In this document: piece by piece, positions 46,350-56,178 of the stretch
Layout: every line of letters starts with the position of its first letter
Numbering within the stretch: position 1 is the first letter of the stretch
Source: a bacterium
Lineage (GTDB): Bacteria > Zhuqueibacterota > Zhuqueibacteria > Residuimicrobiales > Krinioviventaceae
Assembly: GCA_029561455.1 (NCBI GenBank)
Contig: JAKQIY010000051.1
Span: 22,408-86,407, forward strand
Direction: 5' to 3'
Length of the DNA stretch: 64,000 nt
The notes under the pieces: model-generated
Databases searched by the model: none
What the model saw: only the letters and a program-made list of their open reading frames with translations
What the model was told of the DNA's origin: nothing
Program-made: the position numbers and the translations under genes

Positions 46350-47651
46350 TTATTTTTGTAAAGCTTGCTTATAAACTGCAATAGCTCGTGCTCGCGCCAG
46401 GTTATGATCTATAATCGGTTGCGGATAATCCTTGCTGCCAAATTCCGGCAGCCATTTTTTGATATAAGCGAAATCCGGGTCAAACCGTTTTTGCTGTAGA
46501 GCCGGATTAAAAATTCTGAAATAAGGAACAGCGTCACAACCGGTTCCCGCAGCCCATTGCCAGTTGCCGTTGTTGGCAGCCAGTTCATAATCTAAAAGTT
46601 TTGCGGCAAAATACCGCTCTCCCATGCGCCAGTCAATTAATAAATGCTTGCTCAGGAAAGAAGCAGTTATCATACGGGCGCGGTTGTGCATAAACCCGGT
46701 GGCATTTAATTCCCGCATGCCCGCATCGACCATCGGGTAGCCGGTTAATCCATCGCACCAGCGCGTAAAATCTTTTTCATCATTACGCCAGGCGATTCCA
46801 TCATAAACCGGACGGAAAGAGTGATGCACGACATGGGGAAAATGATACAGGATCATCATAAAAAACTCGCGCCAGATCAGTTCGTTGAGCCAGGTATCAT
46901 TCAAGTCTAACGCCAACTGCACTAGTTCACGGACACTTACAGTTCCAAAGCGGAGGTGCATTCCTAGCCGGCTGGTTCCCGGCTGGGCAGGATAATCGCG
47001 GGTTTTGTGGTAATTAATTATAACTTTCGGATCAATTTTCGTGGTGGGGAACTGATAACCGGTTTTTATAAAACCTAAACTTGTCAGGTCCGGAACCGGG
47101 CGCGGTCGGCAGCGATAAAATTTAGCAAATAAATCGTCAATCGGCAAGGGCTCACATCTGTCAAGATTAAATTTTTGCAGCCACTTGCGTTTATATGCAG
47201 TGAATACAGTATAAGGAGTTTTATCATCTTTTAATATATCCTGCGGAGCAAATATCACCTGATCTCGTAAAAAAAAACTTGCAACCCCCCGCGAGCTTAA
47301 AAATTTGGCAACCTGGCGGTCGCGCTTTAACGTATCCGGTTCGTAATCTTCATTGGCATAAACTGCACAACCGGGATATTCAGCGAGTATCTTTTTCCAG
47401 ACCTCAACCGGAGACCCGGTATAAACAAAAAGGCTGCTTCCTGCAGCCTTTAATTGTTCATTCATCTCCCTCAACCGGGCGCAGATAAATTCAACCCGCG
47501 GGTCTTGTTTATTTGCCAGGCTGTTCAATATGTGCGTGTCAAAGATAAATACCGGAATTATCTGCTTAAATGTATTCAAAGCAAAATACAATCCGGCATT
47601 ATCATGCAGACGTAAATCGCGTCTAAACCAAAAAAATGCAAAATTACTCAT
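46350..47651 (-). CDS. phrB: Deoxyribodipyrimidine (CPD) photolyase
   Basis: 433 aa. N-terminal antenna domain starts FWFRRDLRLHDNAGL. The FAD-binding domain has TSRLGMHLRFGTVSVREL, GYPMVDAGMREL and NNGNWQWAAGTGCDAVPYFR, the class I hallmark. Uses blue light to split cyclobutane pyrimidine dimers. Its ATG overlaps the stop of the ECF sigma gene (ATGA), so translation is coupled. The pairing suggests a light- or oxidative-stress regulon. Confidence 0.93.
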   Translation of the reverse strand: MSNFAFFWFRRDLRLHDNAGLYFALNTFKQIIPVFIFDTHILNSLANKQDPRVEFICARLREMNEQLKAAGSSLFVYTGSPVEVWKKILAEYPGCAVYANEDYEPDTLKRDRQVAKFLSSRGVASFFLRDQVIFAPQDILKDDKTPYTVFTAYKRKWLQKFNLDRCEPLPIDDLFAKFYRCRPRPVPDLTSLGFIKTGYQFPTTKIDPKVIINYHKTRDYPAQPGTSRLGMHLRFGTVSVRELVQLALDLNDTWLNELIWREFFMMILYHFPHVVHHSFRPVYDGIAWRNDEKDFTRWCDGLTGYPMVDAGMRELNATGFMHNRARMITASFLSKHLLIDWRMGERYFAAKLLDYELAANNGNWQWAAGTGCDAVPYFRIFNPALQQKRFDPDFAYIKKWLPEFGSKDYPQPIIDHNLARARAIAVYKQALQK

Positions 47652-48244
47652 AAATACATGGGGTGTTGTATAAAACCTCGCTCCTTTCCAACGCCATACA
47701 ATGATTTTTGCAACATACGCCGGGCGCGAAACAGCCGTGACATTACCGTTCCCAAGGGAATATTGGCTTTTTCAGCTATTTCTCGATATGTCAATCCTTC
47801 AACATCGGCGAGTACAATAATTTGTTTAAAATTTTTGGATAACCGGTCCAGAGCAGTATTAATCTCGTCATCAAATAATTCATGATAGGTATCTTTTTCA
47901 TAGACATTTACGGTTCTATGGTCATGTTCTTCCCGTTCGTCTTCAATAAAAAAAGACACTTTATCAAGTTCCACCTGTTGTGGTGAACGTGCTTTTTTAC
48001 GGTACTTGTTAATAAAGGTATTGGTCATTATGCGGAAAATCCACGCTTTAAAATTAGTTCCCTCCAGAAATTTATCAAAAAAGCGATAGGCCCGCAGATA
48101 AGTATCCTGCACCAGGTCTTCAGCCTCGGCAGAATTTTTGGTCAAACGAAGAGCAGAACTGTAAAGTATATCCATGTATTGCAGGGATACTTTTTCGAAT
48201 TTTTCCCGCATTTCCATGCTTAACGGTTCTTGTATCTTTGTCAT
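47648..48244 (-). CDS. ECF-type RNA polymerase sigma factor
   Basis: 198 aa. Region 2 contains DLVQDTYLRAYRFFDKF and FRIMTNTFINKYR; region 4 contains GLTYREIAEKANIPLGTVMS, the helix-turn-helix for the -35 element. An unusually acidic linker (SFFIEDEREEHDHRTV) joins them. GGGGA lies before the ATG. No anti-sigma gene is adjacent; the photolyase overlaps it by 4 bp, so the regulon may involve light or oxidative damage as in other ECF-photolyase pairs (inference). Confidence 0.9.
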   Translation of the reverse strand: MTKIQEPLSMEMREKFEKVSLQYMDILYSSALRLTKNSAEAEDLVQDTYLRAYRFFDKFLEGTNFKAWIFRIMTNTFINKYRKKARSPQQVELDKVSFFIEDEREEHDHRTVNVYEKDTYHELFDDEINTALDRLSKNFKQIIVLADVEGLTYREIAEKANIPLGTVMSRLFRARRMLQKSLYGVGKERGFIQHPMYL

Positions 48245-48276
48245 ATTGATCCCCTTTCATTCTTGAATTTTTTAAT

Positions 48277-48305
48277 ATAATATTACGTGTCTAACTAGCA
48301 TTCAA
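48277..48305 (-). promoter_or_regulatory. Possible promoter of the ECF-phrB-pfkB-tkt operon
   Basis: On the minus strand: TTGAAT (48300-48305), 17-bp spacer, TATTAT (48277-48282), 33 bp before the ATG at 48244. Each hexamer has one or two mismatches. Confidence 0.4.
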
Positions 48306-48444
48306 CATACAAATGACAGCTACCGTTCAGATTGTTTGATCTCCCTCCTTTCCCTCGCTTTATTATTGATAGTTTGTACTTTTTTTAATACATTTTAATA
48401 TCTATCTATATTTATAAAATTCAAATCAAAATAGCAACAAAAAA

Positions 48445-50886
48445 ATGAAAAATAATGAAAAAAATTTGAAATATTTTCTGCTTCCCAACCCACAGGAATG
48501 TACTGCAGGTGTCGAACAGTGCTTTATGGTCGAGCCACTGACTGTTTATACACCAGCACACTTTACACCAACAGCTTTGCAATTAGTTAATGAATTAGAG
48601 ACGGAATATAATTGCCGGACAATTGTGCAACACCATTCGACTGTGTCGGTAACCTTGCCCGGCATTCATCTGGTTACGGCTGCCGATATAAATTCTGTAA
48701 AATCAGTGTTTGGCGACAAACAGATCCCGGATTTCACCGAATGCATGAAAGATGAAGGCTATATTATTACTATCCGGCAGAACACTATTGTTATTATAGC
48801 CGAGACGACTGCCGGGATGTTCTACGGAATGAACAGCTTTTTATTTTTACTTTCCCGTCAAAATGGCATTCTAACTGTTCCTGAATGTGTCATTCGCGAT
48901 TGGCCGGATATGCGCCTGCGCGGCTTTTCCGACGACATCAGCAGGGGCCAGGTTTCTACCCTCGCTCATTTCAAACGGATTATCTGTTTCCTGGCCCGCT
49001 ATAAAATGAATGTCTATATGCCGTATCTTGAAGACCTTTTCCAGTTTAAAAGCTACCCCGGAATTGGCCGGGGGCGTGGCGCTCTCACCCCGGAAGAGTG
49101 TATTGAATTACAGGATTTCGCGGCACAATACCATATCGAAATCATCCCGGTATTCCAAACCCTGGGCCATTACGAAAACCTGCTCATTCAACCTGAATTT
49201 ATGCACCTGGCCGATTTCCCCGGCGCCTCTTCATTAAACACAGTTACGGATAATACGGTTATTTTTTTGGACAAACTTTTAGCGGAAATTGTACCGGTGT
49301 TCCGCTCCATTTACTTTCATATCGGCGCAGATGAATCCTATGATGTGGGCAGCGGCGCCAGTCGCGATAAAGCCCGCCGCCAGGGAATAGCCGCAGTTCA
49401 CGCCGATCACTATGAACACGTTTTTAATATTTTAAAAAAATATCACAAAAAAATTATCATGTACGGTGATATTATCCTGGAATTCCCAGACATTCTCCAG
49501 CGCCTGCCTGATGATATTATCATAATGGACTGGCATTATGATATCCAGGAAGAATATACTTCCGTTAAGCAATTCAGGAATTCCGGACATAAATTTATCG
49601 TCTCCCCCGGCAACCAGAACTGGAGCCGCATTTTCCCCGACCTGGAACGCGCCCGGCAAAATATCTACCGCATTATCCGCGATGGGCACAACAACGGCGC
49701 CTGCGGCGCGATCACTTCAAGCTGGGGCGATTTTGGCGGCGCCAACCTGCGGGAACTGAATTACTACCAAATCGCTTTTGCCGCCCAGTGCGCCTGGCGC
49801 AAAGGCCCTGTCGACCAGGATGCTTTTGAGGCCGCATTCTTTATGGATTTTTATGGCAATGATGATCCCGGTTATGCTCAAATCTATAAAAAATTATCGC
49901 AGGTGTGTGAGTATTACGACTCGAATTACTTTTTTTCACAGCCTTTTTATCCCCTCTCCCGCCCGGTGGACGATCTTGTAAACCGCAGTAACAATCTGAT
50001 CGAATTGCATAAAGAGGTTATCAAAGAAATTAACAGACTGCGCCAGGTTACCATTAAAAACCCTAGCCATCTCGATCTTTTGGAATTCAGCGCTAATCAA
50101 TACAACTGGACTGCACGGCTAAACAAAGTGCAGTCTACACTGCATAATGCAGAAGCCCGTGAATGCGCTTCTCTCCCTGATGAATTGACAATATTAATGC
50201 GTGATCTGGAAACCATTGCCGAAACTTTTACTACTCTATGGTTAAAATACAATTTACAAGCCAATCTGGAACACATACTTGCTTTGTTCAAACGAACCGC
50301 CGCCTGGCTGGATGTGAAAAGAGCTGAAATTATAGCCGGAAATTATAAACTGAACGGCCGCCTGGAAGCGCCGTTTATCGCCTGCCCGACCACAAAAACA
50401 ACAGAGTTTTCCGAATTATATCTCCGCAAAAAATTTAATCTTGCGAATCACAAACAACCGGTCCGGCTGCAAGTTATTGCAGACTCGCTGGCAACAGTGT
50501 GGGTAAATAACCGCCTGGTTGGACAAGCAATAGCCACCCGCACTCTGTCCGCAATTGTGGAAGCGCAACGGGTCAAGTTATGGGATATTTCCGAGTATCT
50601 TACTGCCGGGGAAAATCTACTGGCAATGCACGTGATCAATTACAAACAGGGAGGTGTTGCGGCTGTCAACGTTGTCCTCGAATCGGCTAACCGGCAATTA
50701 CACCTGGATGGAAAAGACCCCTGGCCAAGCTCTAACCGGGAAGAAGAAAACTGGCGTTTGCCGGATTTCTGCGATGTTCACTGGCCGACAGCTATTCCGG
50801 CGGCAAATGCATGGATCATTTCCCGGCCGGAATTTCATTATGGATTGTCAAGCAGGGTAGAGTTTTATCGTAACCCGATCTATTAA
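48445..50886 (+). CDS. Glycoside hydrolase family 20 beta-N-acetylhexosaminidase-like enzyme
   Basis: 813 aa. Residues ~10-150 form the GH20b-type N-terminal domain, ending VIRDWPDMRLRGFSDD, the start of the TIM barrel. FHIGADESYD (~285-295) carries the neighbouring Asp-Glu pair that acts in substrate-assisted catalysis. DWHYD and ITSSWGDFGG are further barrel elements. The C-terminal ~170 residues resemble a carbohydrate-binding beta-sandwich (VWVNNRLVGQAIATRTL). No signal peptide is seen, which is unusual for this family and suggests a cytoplasmic role in amino-sugar or glycoconjugate turnover. No adjacent transporter. Confidence 0.85.
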   Translation: MKNNEKNLKYFLLPNPQECTAGVEQCFMVEPLTVYTPAHFTPTALQLVNELETEYNCRTIVQHHSTVSVTLPGIHLVTAADINSVKSVFGDKQIPDFTECMKDEGYIITIRQNTIVIIAETTAGMFYGMNSFLFLLSRQNGILTVPECVIRDWPDMRLRGFSDDISRGQVSTLAHFKRIICFLARYKMNVYMPYLEDLFQFKSYPGIGRGRGALTPEECIELQDFAAQYHIEIIPVFQTLGHYENLLIQPEFMHLADFPGASSLNTVTDNTVIFLDKLLAEIVPVFRSIYFHIGADESYDVGSGASRDKARRQGIAAVHADHYEHVFNILKKYHKKIIMYGDIILEFPDILQRLPDDIIIMDWHYDIQEEYTSVKQFRNSGHKFIVSPGNQNWSRIFPDLERARQNIYRIIRDGHNNGACGAITSSWGDFGGANLRELNYYQIAFAAQCAWRKGPVDQDAFEAAFFMDFYGNDDPGYAQIYKKLSQVCEYYDSNYFFSQPFYPLSRPVDDLVNRSNNLIELHKEVIKEINRLRQVTIKNPSHLDLLEFSANQYNWTARLNKVQSTLHNAEARECASLPDELTILMRDLETIAETFTTLWLKYNLQANLEHILALFKRTAAWLDVKRAEIIAGNYKLNGRLEAPFIACPTTKTTEFSELYLRKKFNLANHKQPVRLQVIADSLATVWVNNRLVGQAIATRTLSAIVEAQRVKLWDISEYLTAGENLLAMHVINYKQGGVAAVNVVLESANRQLHLDGKDPWPSSNREEENWRLPDFCDVHWPTAIPAANAWIISRPEFHYGLSSRVEFYRNPIY

Positions 50887-50901
50887 CCTTTGCCTGAATC
50901 A

Positions 50902-50926
50902 GTTGGCAGGATGGGGTCTTGCCAAC
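50902..50926. terminator. Hairpin between convergent GH20 and DUF4921 genes
   Basis: GTTGGCA (50902-50908) pairs with TGCCAAC (50920-50926), 15 bp after the GH20 stop. The following GCAAAAATAAATTCTTT is only partly T-rich, so it is a modest terminator candidate. Confidence 0.4.
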
Positions 50927-51063
50927 GCAAAAATAAATTCTTTATTATGCGGGATTTGTAAAAGGAATATGATCGAAAGCAAGCAATGTCTGGGCAAGCT
51001 CCCATCGTTTTTTTTACTATCCAACTTAATCAGGATGGAATAAATTCCCCCAAACATGTCTAA

Positions 51064-52398
51064 TCAGGTTGTCCTTTTATACAAATAGTATTTCAGGGAA
51101 TTTGGTTTTACCGGGCATTCCTCGGCAATGGCAAAAGGCGCGATCCGGTTTTGATAACGCAGATCGAACAAACGCGGCACCAGGTAATCGCGCACTTCAG
51201 ATACTGCCATTGGATTGACATATATTTTTGTGCCGCCTTCAAAACCCGCCTGTATGCTGATTCGCCATTTAATCAAAACATGCCACGGCATAGGAATAAC
51301 GCTGTCCACCGGCATATAGTACCATTCCTCATTACAAGAGATGTTGGATCCCATCGCGGCGTGAATGCCATGCACAATATCGCTAAATCCCTTCAATTCC
51401 TGCTCTGTATGCTCGGACGGCCGACAATGTTCACTTTTAGAAAAAATGGCTACTGTTGGATTGCGATGACCAATGTCGGCAAAGGCAATGGCAAAATCGT
51501 TTTCGCAAATAACAAAGTTATTATAAGCGGCAAAATTAGCGGCAAACTCATTATACATATTGGGATAGCGGGAAGCAAGCTCCAGTTCTCTCTCTACCGA
51601 AACACCCCATTCATCCAGACCAACCAATTGGGTGTGCAGGTGATCGAATGAAGCGCCGGCTTCGCGCAGCCAGTTTTGAAACACACTTACATACCTCACA
51701 TAACGGTTATTATCATAAATATCCCGCACGGACTGGATAGTAAATCTAAAATATTCGGCATGTTCAACCGGGGTAAGGCTGCCCGACGCATTCAAATCCG
51801 TAGTATATTCCGCCGCCTCTGTGTAATGCCGCCGGGGGATGATAAGTTCATGCGCCCCGCCAAAAAAGGCATCGCTCATCGCCAGCTTTTCATCGACTGA
51901 AATCGACTTGATCTGCTCTTCCGAATAGCCGCTTAATTTTAATTTCATGTTAATAATGGCAATAACATGGTTCCGGCCCAGTTCGCTGGAAAGATATTTT
52001 TCTTTGCGGCGCTGGTTTTTATCGGATAATTTGTAATTAAAATTCTTTTTCCAGTAATTGACCGTAACTATTTCAAACAGGTTTGAAATACGCCGGAATT
52101 CTGCCGGTTTGCTGAAAATATCTTCCGGTGCAAGCTGATCCTGGCATTCATACTGTCCGTTATTCAGTACAATTCTGGATTTTTCCGGTGTAGTATTAAA
52201 GTACCGTCCGGCGCAAAAATCACAATAATCTTCCGGAGAGTGCTTGACTATTTTTTCCGGGTTTTCCGTTCTTTTAGAGGCAAACGGCCGGTTACGCCGC
52301 CCGGGAATAAACCACACTTCCGTACCGGTGAACGGATTGATATGCTTTTCCGTACCGTCAGGCATTATTTTAAGTATATCTCGGTCTAATCTATTCAT
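51064..52398 (-). CDS. DUF4921/GalT-like HIT-superfamily protein
   Basis: 444 aa. CDFC (~58-61) could be a zinc site, and SFDHLHTQLVG gives the HxH-type nucleotide-binding motif of the HIT/GalT superfamily. A second half (PSEHTEQEL ... WYYMPVDSVIPMPWHVLIKW) also fits the galactose-1-phosphate uridylyltransferase-like fold. Members of DUF4921 have no established reaction; nucleotide transfer to or from a sugar phosphate is a family-based guess. Convergent to the GH20 gene. Confidence 0.75.
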   Translation of the reverse strand: MNRLDRDILKIMPDGTEKHINPFTGTEVWFIPGRRNRPFASKRTENPEKIVKHSPEDYCDFCAGRYFNTTPEKSRIVLNNGQYECQDQLAPEDIFSKPAEFRRISNLFEIVTVNYWKKNFNYKLSDKNQRRKEKYLSSELGRNHVIAIINMKLKLSGYSEEQIKSISVDEKLAMSDAFFGGAHELIIPRRHYTEAAEYTTDLNASGSLTPVEHAEYFRFTIQSVRDIYDNNRYVRYVSVFQNWLREAGASFDHLHTQLVGLDEWGVSVERELELASRYPNMYNEFAANFAAYNNFVICENDFAIAFADIGHRNPTVAIFSKSEHCRPSEHTEQELKGFSDIVHGIHAAMGSNISCNEEWYYMPVDSVIPMPWHVLIKWRISIQAGFEGGTKIYVNPMAVSEVRDYLVPRLFDLRYQNRIAPFAIAEECPVKPNSLKYYLYKRTT

Positions 52399-52473
52399 AA
52401 GCCGCCGGTTAATAAAGTTCGATAATGATAAACTCCACTATTAAAACAAATCTTGAGGTAATTTTGTTCTAAA

Positions 52474-52502
52474 ACGGGTTTGAGGAAAATCCCCAAACCC
52501 GT
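52474..52502 (-). terminator. Intrinsic terminator after the dipeptidase gene
   Basis: On the minus strand ACGGGTTTGGGG...CCTCAAACCCGT forms a long stem with a 4-6 nt loop, then TTTTAG. It is 6 bp past the stop at 52508. Confidence 0.8.
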
Positions 52503-52507
52503 ATAAT

Positions 52508-54187
52508 TTACCTGATAAAATCTTGCACAAAATATTTAGCGGTGAGGGGTTCACCGGTTGCCAGGGTGATCATTTTATCCCAGCGATATTTACTACCGGG
52601 CTCAAACACCATTTTTTTGATATAATCACCGGCAGCGCCCTGGTTTACATAACTTACATCCATAGCCGGATCCAGTTTAAGGACCTTGCCAACCAGGGTA
52701 TGGTGAAGCTGCGAGGCAAACAATTCACCCAGTAAATAATTGTGGTAATAACATGGCGCTATTGTAAAATGAATTTTAGCCGCCCAGTCCGGTTCAGTAC
52801 GGTCAACTGGACGCTTGACGAACTGATACTTTTCCACCATATTCCACCACAGGGTATTCAAGTCCTGATCGGGATTGGCATATAACTCTTTTTCAAAGAA
52901 ATACATGACCATAGCCCAGCGCGCAAAGATCAATTGTTTTAACTGCATATACTTGCCGCTAACCTGGTCAATTTCCTGCCGTTGTTCATCAGTTAATCCC
53001 AGCATCTCCTGCATCCAGGCGCCGGTGCGACTGAGGCGACCGAAAAACATGGCAATTGCTTCGGTGGTAAAGGTATGTGCAGGAGTTCTCAGCAGCCAGG
53101 GAGTCGCCGGGTCCTGGTATTTATCATAAATACCGTGTCCCAGTTCATGCAGCATAGTCTCCATCCAGCGTTCATTGTTCTTCACATTGCACAAAGCGCG
53201 CACATCGCCTTCGCGATCAATATCTATACAATAGGCATGGGGATTCTTTTTATCACGTTCATAGAGATCACTTTTTTCCAATATAGTCTCGACAGGCAAG
53301 CCGATTCCCTGGTAAAACAGTCTGGCCAATTCCACGACATCTTTATCGGCATAATAGGCGTCAAGATCGAGATTGTAAACCAGCGGGGTTTCCTGGAAAA
53401 ACGGATCATGATAATGCCAGGGCATTAGATCGGCCGGGCTAATACCATAACCGGCAGCCAAAATGCTGTCCAGTTCCGCTTTGAGGGCGGCAAAGGGCGC
53501 ATTGGTCAATTCATATAATTCATTCAAAATAGCGTCCAGTTCGGCGGCGCTTTGCTCAGAGGTCGTTAACGACATGGTATGGTAATTATCAAACCCAAGT
53601 TGTTTTGCGGCATTGTTGCGAATTTTGATTAGATTGATCAAATCACCGGCTACTTCCGGTCCTACCTGTTTACTAGCCAACCAGGCGTCCTTGCGCTCTT
53701 TTTCGCCTTTCCCGGATTTAAGTATTTCTTCGATATCATTGCTGGTTACCGGTTTGCCGTTGATTGTGCCGCGAAAATCATTAAATTTTTTTTCGCAGGC
53801 AGTTTCCAGTTCAACAATTTGTTGTAACAACAGGGTATCCAACTGGTTCTCAAGGTAGCCCATGTATAACAATTCCAACTGCCGGGCGAGCAGCGGTTCT
53901 TTGATAACGCCGGATTCTTTCCATTCCTTCAATTGATTAAAATCATCGGAATTGGAGAATATTTGCCGTAATTTTAATTCCCGGTCGCTATACTTTTCAT
54001 ACTCTTGCTCATCGCCGGTGGTGGTTGCATTCCAGTAGGCAATAGCGCTCTCTTTGGACAACTGTTTGATTTGCTCCAGCCGTGAATCGATAAAACTTTG
54101 CATCAATTTCTCCTGTTGATTGGGGCCGCAGCCGCTTATGGTGAAAATTACAATCAATAAACATGCCAGCCTGACATAATTTTTCAT
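52508..54187 (-). CDS. M2-type (ACE-like) zinc dipeptidase lipoprotein
   Basis: 559 aa. Lipoprotein signal with lipobox ISGC (Cys ~20), so it is probably membrane-anchored on the periplasmic or outer face. The zinc motif MLHELGHGIYD (HExxH) and the downstream ligand in FTTEAIAMFFG match peptidase family M2; the helical fold and length also fit. Family enzymes remove C-terminal dipeptides. A well-formed terminator follows. The 357-bp gap upstream (54188-54544) is AT-rich, with no gene and no convincing promoter seen. Confidence 0.85.
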   Translation of the reverse strand: MKNYVRLACLLIVIFTISGCGPNQQEKLMQSFIDSRLEQIKQLSKESAIAYWNATTTGDEQEYEKYSDRELKLRQIFSNSDDFNQLKEWKESGVIKEPLLARQLELLYMGYLENQLDTLLLQQIVELETACEKKFNDFRGTINGKPVTSNDIEEILKSGKGEKERKDAWLASKQVGPEVAGDLINLIKIRNNAAKQLGFDNYHTMSLTTSEQSAAELDAILNELYELTNAPFAALKAELDSILAAGYGISPADLMPWHYHDPFFQETPLVYNLDLDAYYADKDVVELARLFYQGIGLPVETILEKSDLYERDKKNPHAYCIDIDREGDVRALCNVKNNERWMETMLHELGHGIYDKYQDPATPWLLRTPAHTFTTEAIAMFFGRLSRTGAWMQEMLGLTDEQRQEIDQVSGKYMQLKQLIFARWAMVMYFFEKELYANPDQDLNTLWWNMVEKYQFVKRPVDRTEPDWAAKIHFTIAPCYYHNYLLGELFASQLHHTLVGKVLKLDPAMDVSYVNQGAAGDYIKKMVFEPGSKYRWDKMITLATGEPLTAKYFVQDFIR

Positions 54188-54544
54188 TACGCTCTCCTGT
54201 AAATGGTAATTTGAAATAGTTATACCTGTACCTCGATATTTTTTTGTTTAAACAGGTCAGATGATTAATCACGTTATATGTTTCACATTCTAAAAAAATC
54301 CGACAAAAATGATACAAAAATAAAATTGATATTTTTACACTTGTGCATGATAATAGACCCATAATAAGTAATCAACAAAAAACGTTGTTTTATTATTTAA
54401 AAATTTTTTTATTGAAAACCGTTTGAACTAAAAAATATAAATATTTCGGTGGAACAATACCAAACATAATCAAAAGTAATGTCATATAATCCAAATGGTC
54501 TTATTAATCTGAAAAATAACAGATCTATTTACAAATATAAAATT

Positions 54545-55684
54545 TTATTTCACTAATAATAGTTTTTGTATATATCTGGATTTTTCAGTTTGCATTACAA
54601 TAAAATAATTTCCTGATGCACATTTAATGTCTCTATCATCTCTGCCATACCAGTGGACATGATGAGTTCCTGCTAACTGATTTGCGTCAAACAATGTTTT
54701 AACTAGACGTCCGGCTATATCGTAAACTGAAATATTAACATTCAAATTTTCCGCTAAACGATAGGTTATTACGGTTTGAGGATTAAATGGATTAGGATAT
54801 GCCTGGATCAGTTCAGTTACCTGAGGCAAAGATTCCATTGTTACAGATACCAAAGCCTTTACTGTACTCACACCCTGATCATTAACATCAGAAAGACGGT
54901 ACGTATATTTCTTTCCCGCTTTTACATTTTTATCAATATATCGATACCTGGTTTTACCGGAAGATATCCCTTGACCTTTTAGGGCGAAATCGGTTTGATA
55001 AGAAACAATCTGCCTCCAAATATCTCCTTCAGAACGTTCAATTATAAAGCCCAGGTTGTTATTTTCGCTTTCTGTTATCCATTCGACAAGAACGGTATTA
55101 TTTATACATAAAGCGCTGAATGAAGACAGTTCTACCGGCAAACTGGGATCATTAATATTATCAACAACAAATTGATCACACCAAATATTAAATCCCCCTT
55201 CATAAACAGGATTTTCCTCAATCGTGACCATATCTACCTGTTGAAAATTTGTATTGATCCTGGTATAAGATGGTCCTCCTACAGGCAATGAGAATGTTAC
55301 CGGAGAACCACTTACTTGAGAACTTGAACGGTATCCTTTTATAATCCAATCCGGTGCGTTGATAAGCGCCATCAAATCGATACTGTTTAAATCAAAGACC
55401 CAGCCATCCCTGTGAGTTAATGTAATTTTGATAGTTGCACCGCTTCCCCCGTTATCTCCCATCTCCAATTCGCCCGCATAATCGGACATTGACCGAAATT
55501 CGTAACCCGCTTCGCCTCCAGTATCTGTTAATGTAAATGGAATTGCATCTTCAGTAAAAGTCAGGGGACTCGGATAATATGTACTCGTAGTAAACGCATC
55601 AAATCCTATAACCGTTTGTGTTAATGCAGGTTGGAGACTTGAAATAATTAAATATCCGACAAAAAGCATGATTCTGGTTTTCAT
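54545..55684 (-). CDS. Small T9SS-sorted secreted protein
   Basis: 379 aa. Signal peptide ~1-22 (LFVGYLIISSLQPALTQ). Residues ~25-170 are a beta-rich domain of unknown function (VIGFDAFTTSTYYPSP). Residues ~185-285 form a fibronectin III-like region (LPVELSSFSALCINNTVLVE) of a type often seen just before sorting domains. The end is a sorting domain (AYPNPFNPQTVITYRLAE ... YIQKLLLVK). Probably surface-exposed. Stands alone on the minus strand, with an AT-rich gap on each side. Confidence 0.85.
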   Translation of the reverse strand: MKTRIMLFVGYLIISSLQPALTQTVIGFDAFTTSTYYPSPLTFTEDAIPFTLTDTGGEAGYEFRSMSDYAGELEMGDNGGSGATIKITLTHRDGWVFDLNSIDLMALINAPDWIIKGYRSSSQVSGSPVTFSLPVGGPSYTRINTNFQQVDMVTIEENPVYEGGFNIWCDQFVVDNINDPSLPVELSSFSALCINNTVLVEWITESENNNLGFIIERSEGDIWRQIVSYQTDFALKGQGISSGKTRYRYIDKNVKAGKKYTYRLSDVNDQGVSTVKALVSVTMESLPQVTELIQAYPNPFNPQTVITYRLAENLNVNISVYDIAGRLVKTLFDANQLAGTHHVHWYGRDDRDIKCASGNYFIVMQTEKSRYIQKLLLVK

Positions 55685-55902
55685 ATCTTCCTCCTATTAT
55701 TAAAATTATTGGTGGACGTATAGTGTCGCCAGAATTCCATAATATGAATGCAGTAAGAAAATTCCGTCCTCAAATACTAATTAATAATTACTTTGCAATT
55801 TGAAATAGCTATTGCACTTGAAAATCATGTTTTTACAATTATACAACCTGAATTTGCCCGGCATAATGTAAAAAACAGGTTGTTTCAAACAATTACCAAT
55901 TT

Positions 55903-55923
55903 TAGTAATAACCATTATTACTA
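55903..55923. promoter_or_regulatory. Perfect AT-rich palindrome between divergent genes
   Basis: TAGTAATAA-CCA-TTATTACTA: 9-bp arms with a 3-bp centre. It lies ~220 bp upstream of the secreted protein gene at 55684 and ~255 bp upstream of the GroES-like gene. It could be an operator. The rest of the 494-bp gap (55685-56178) is AT-rich and shows nothing else. Confidence 0.35.
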
Positions 55924-56178
55924 TACTATTCTAAACAACACTGCAAATTAACAGAGAACAATGCAGGTTATTAATTTATAAATTTGAATATTAAATACAA
56001 TGATTAATTTCTTATTTTTTTCTTGAAAATGAACCACTGTAATCCAACATTAACCATGTCATCGGAAAGTACCTATCCTTCTTATTCCGATTCTGAAACT
56101 CGCAATACATAATTTTTATCTGCAATTGCATTTTGCTGTGAAAATGCTTAATTTAAAAAAACTGGAACAGGATAAGCT

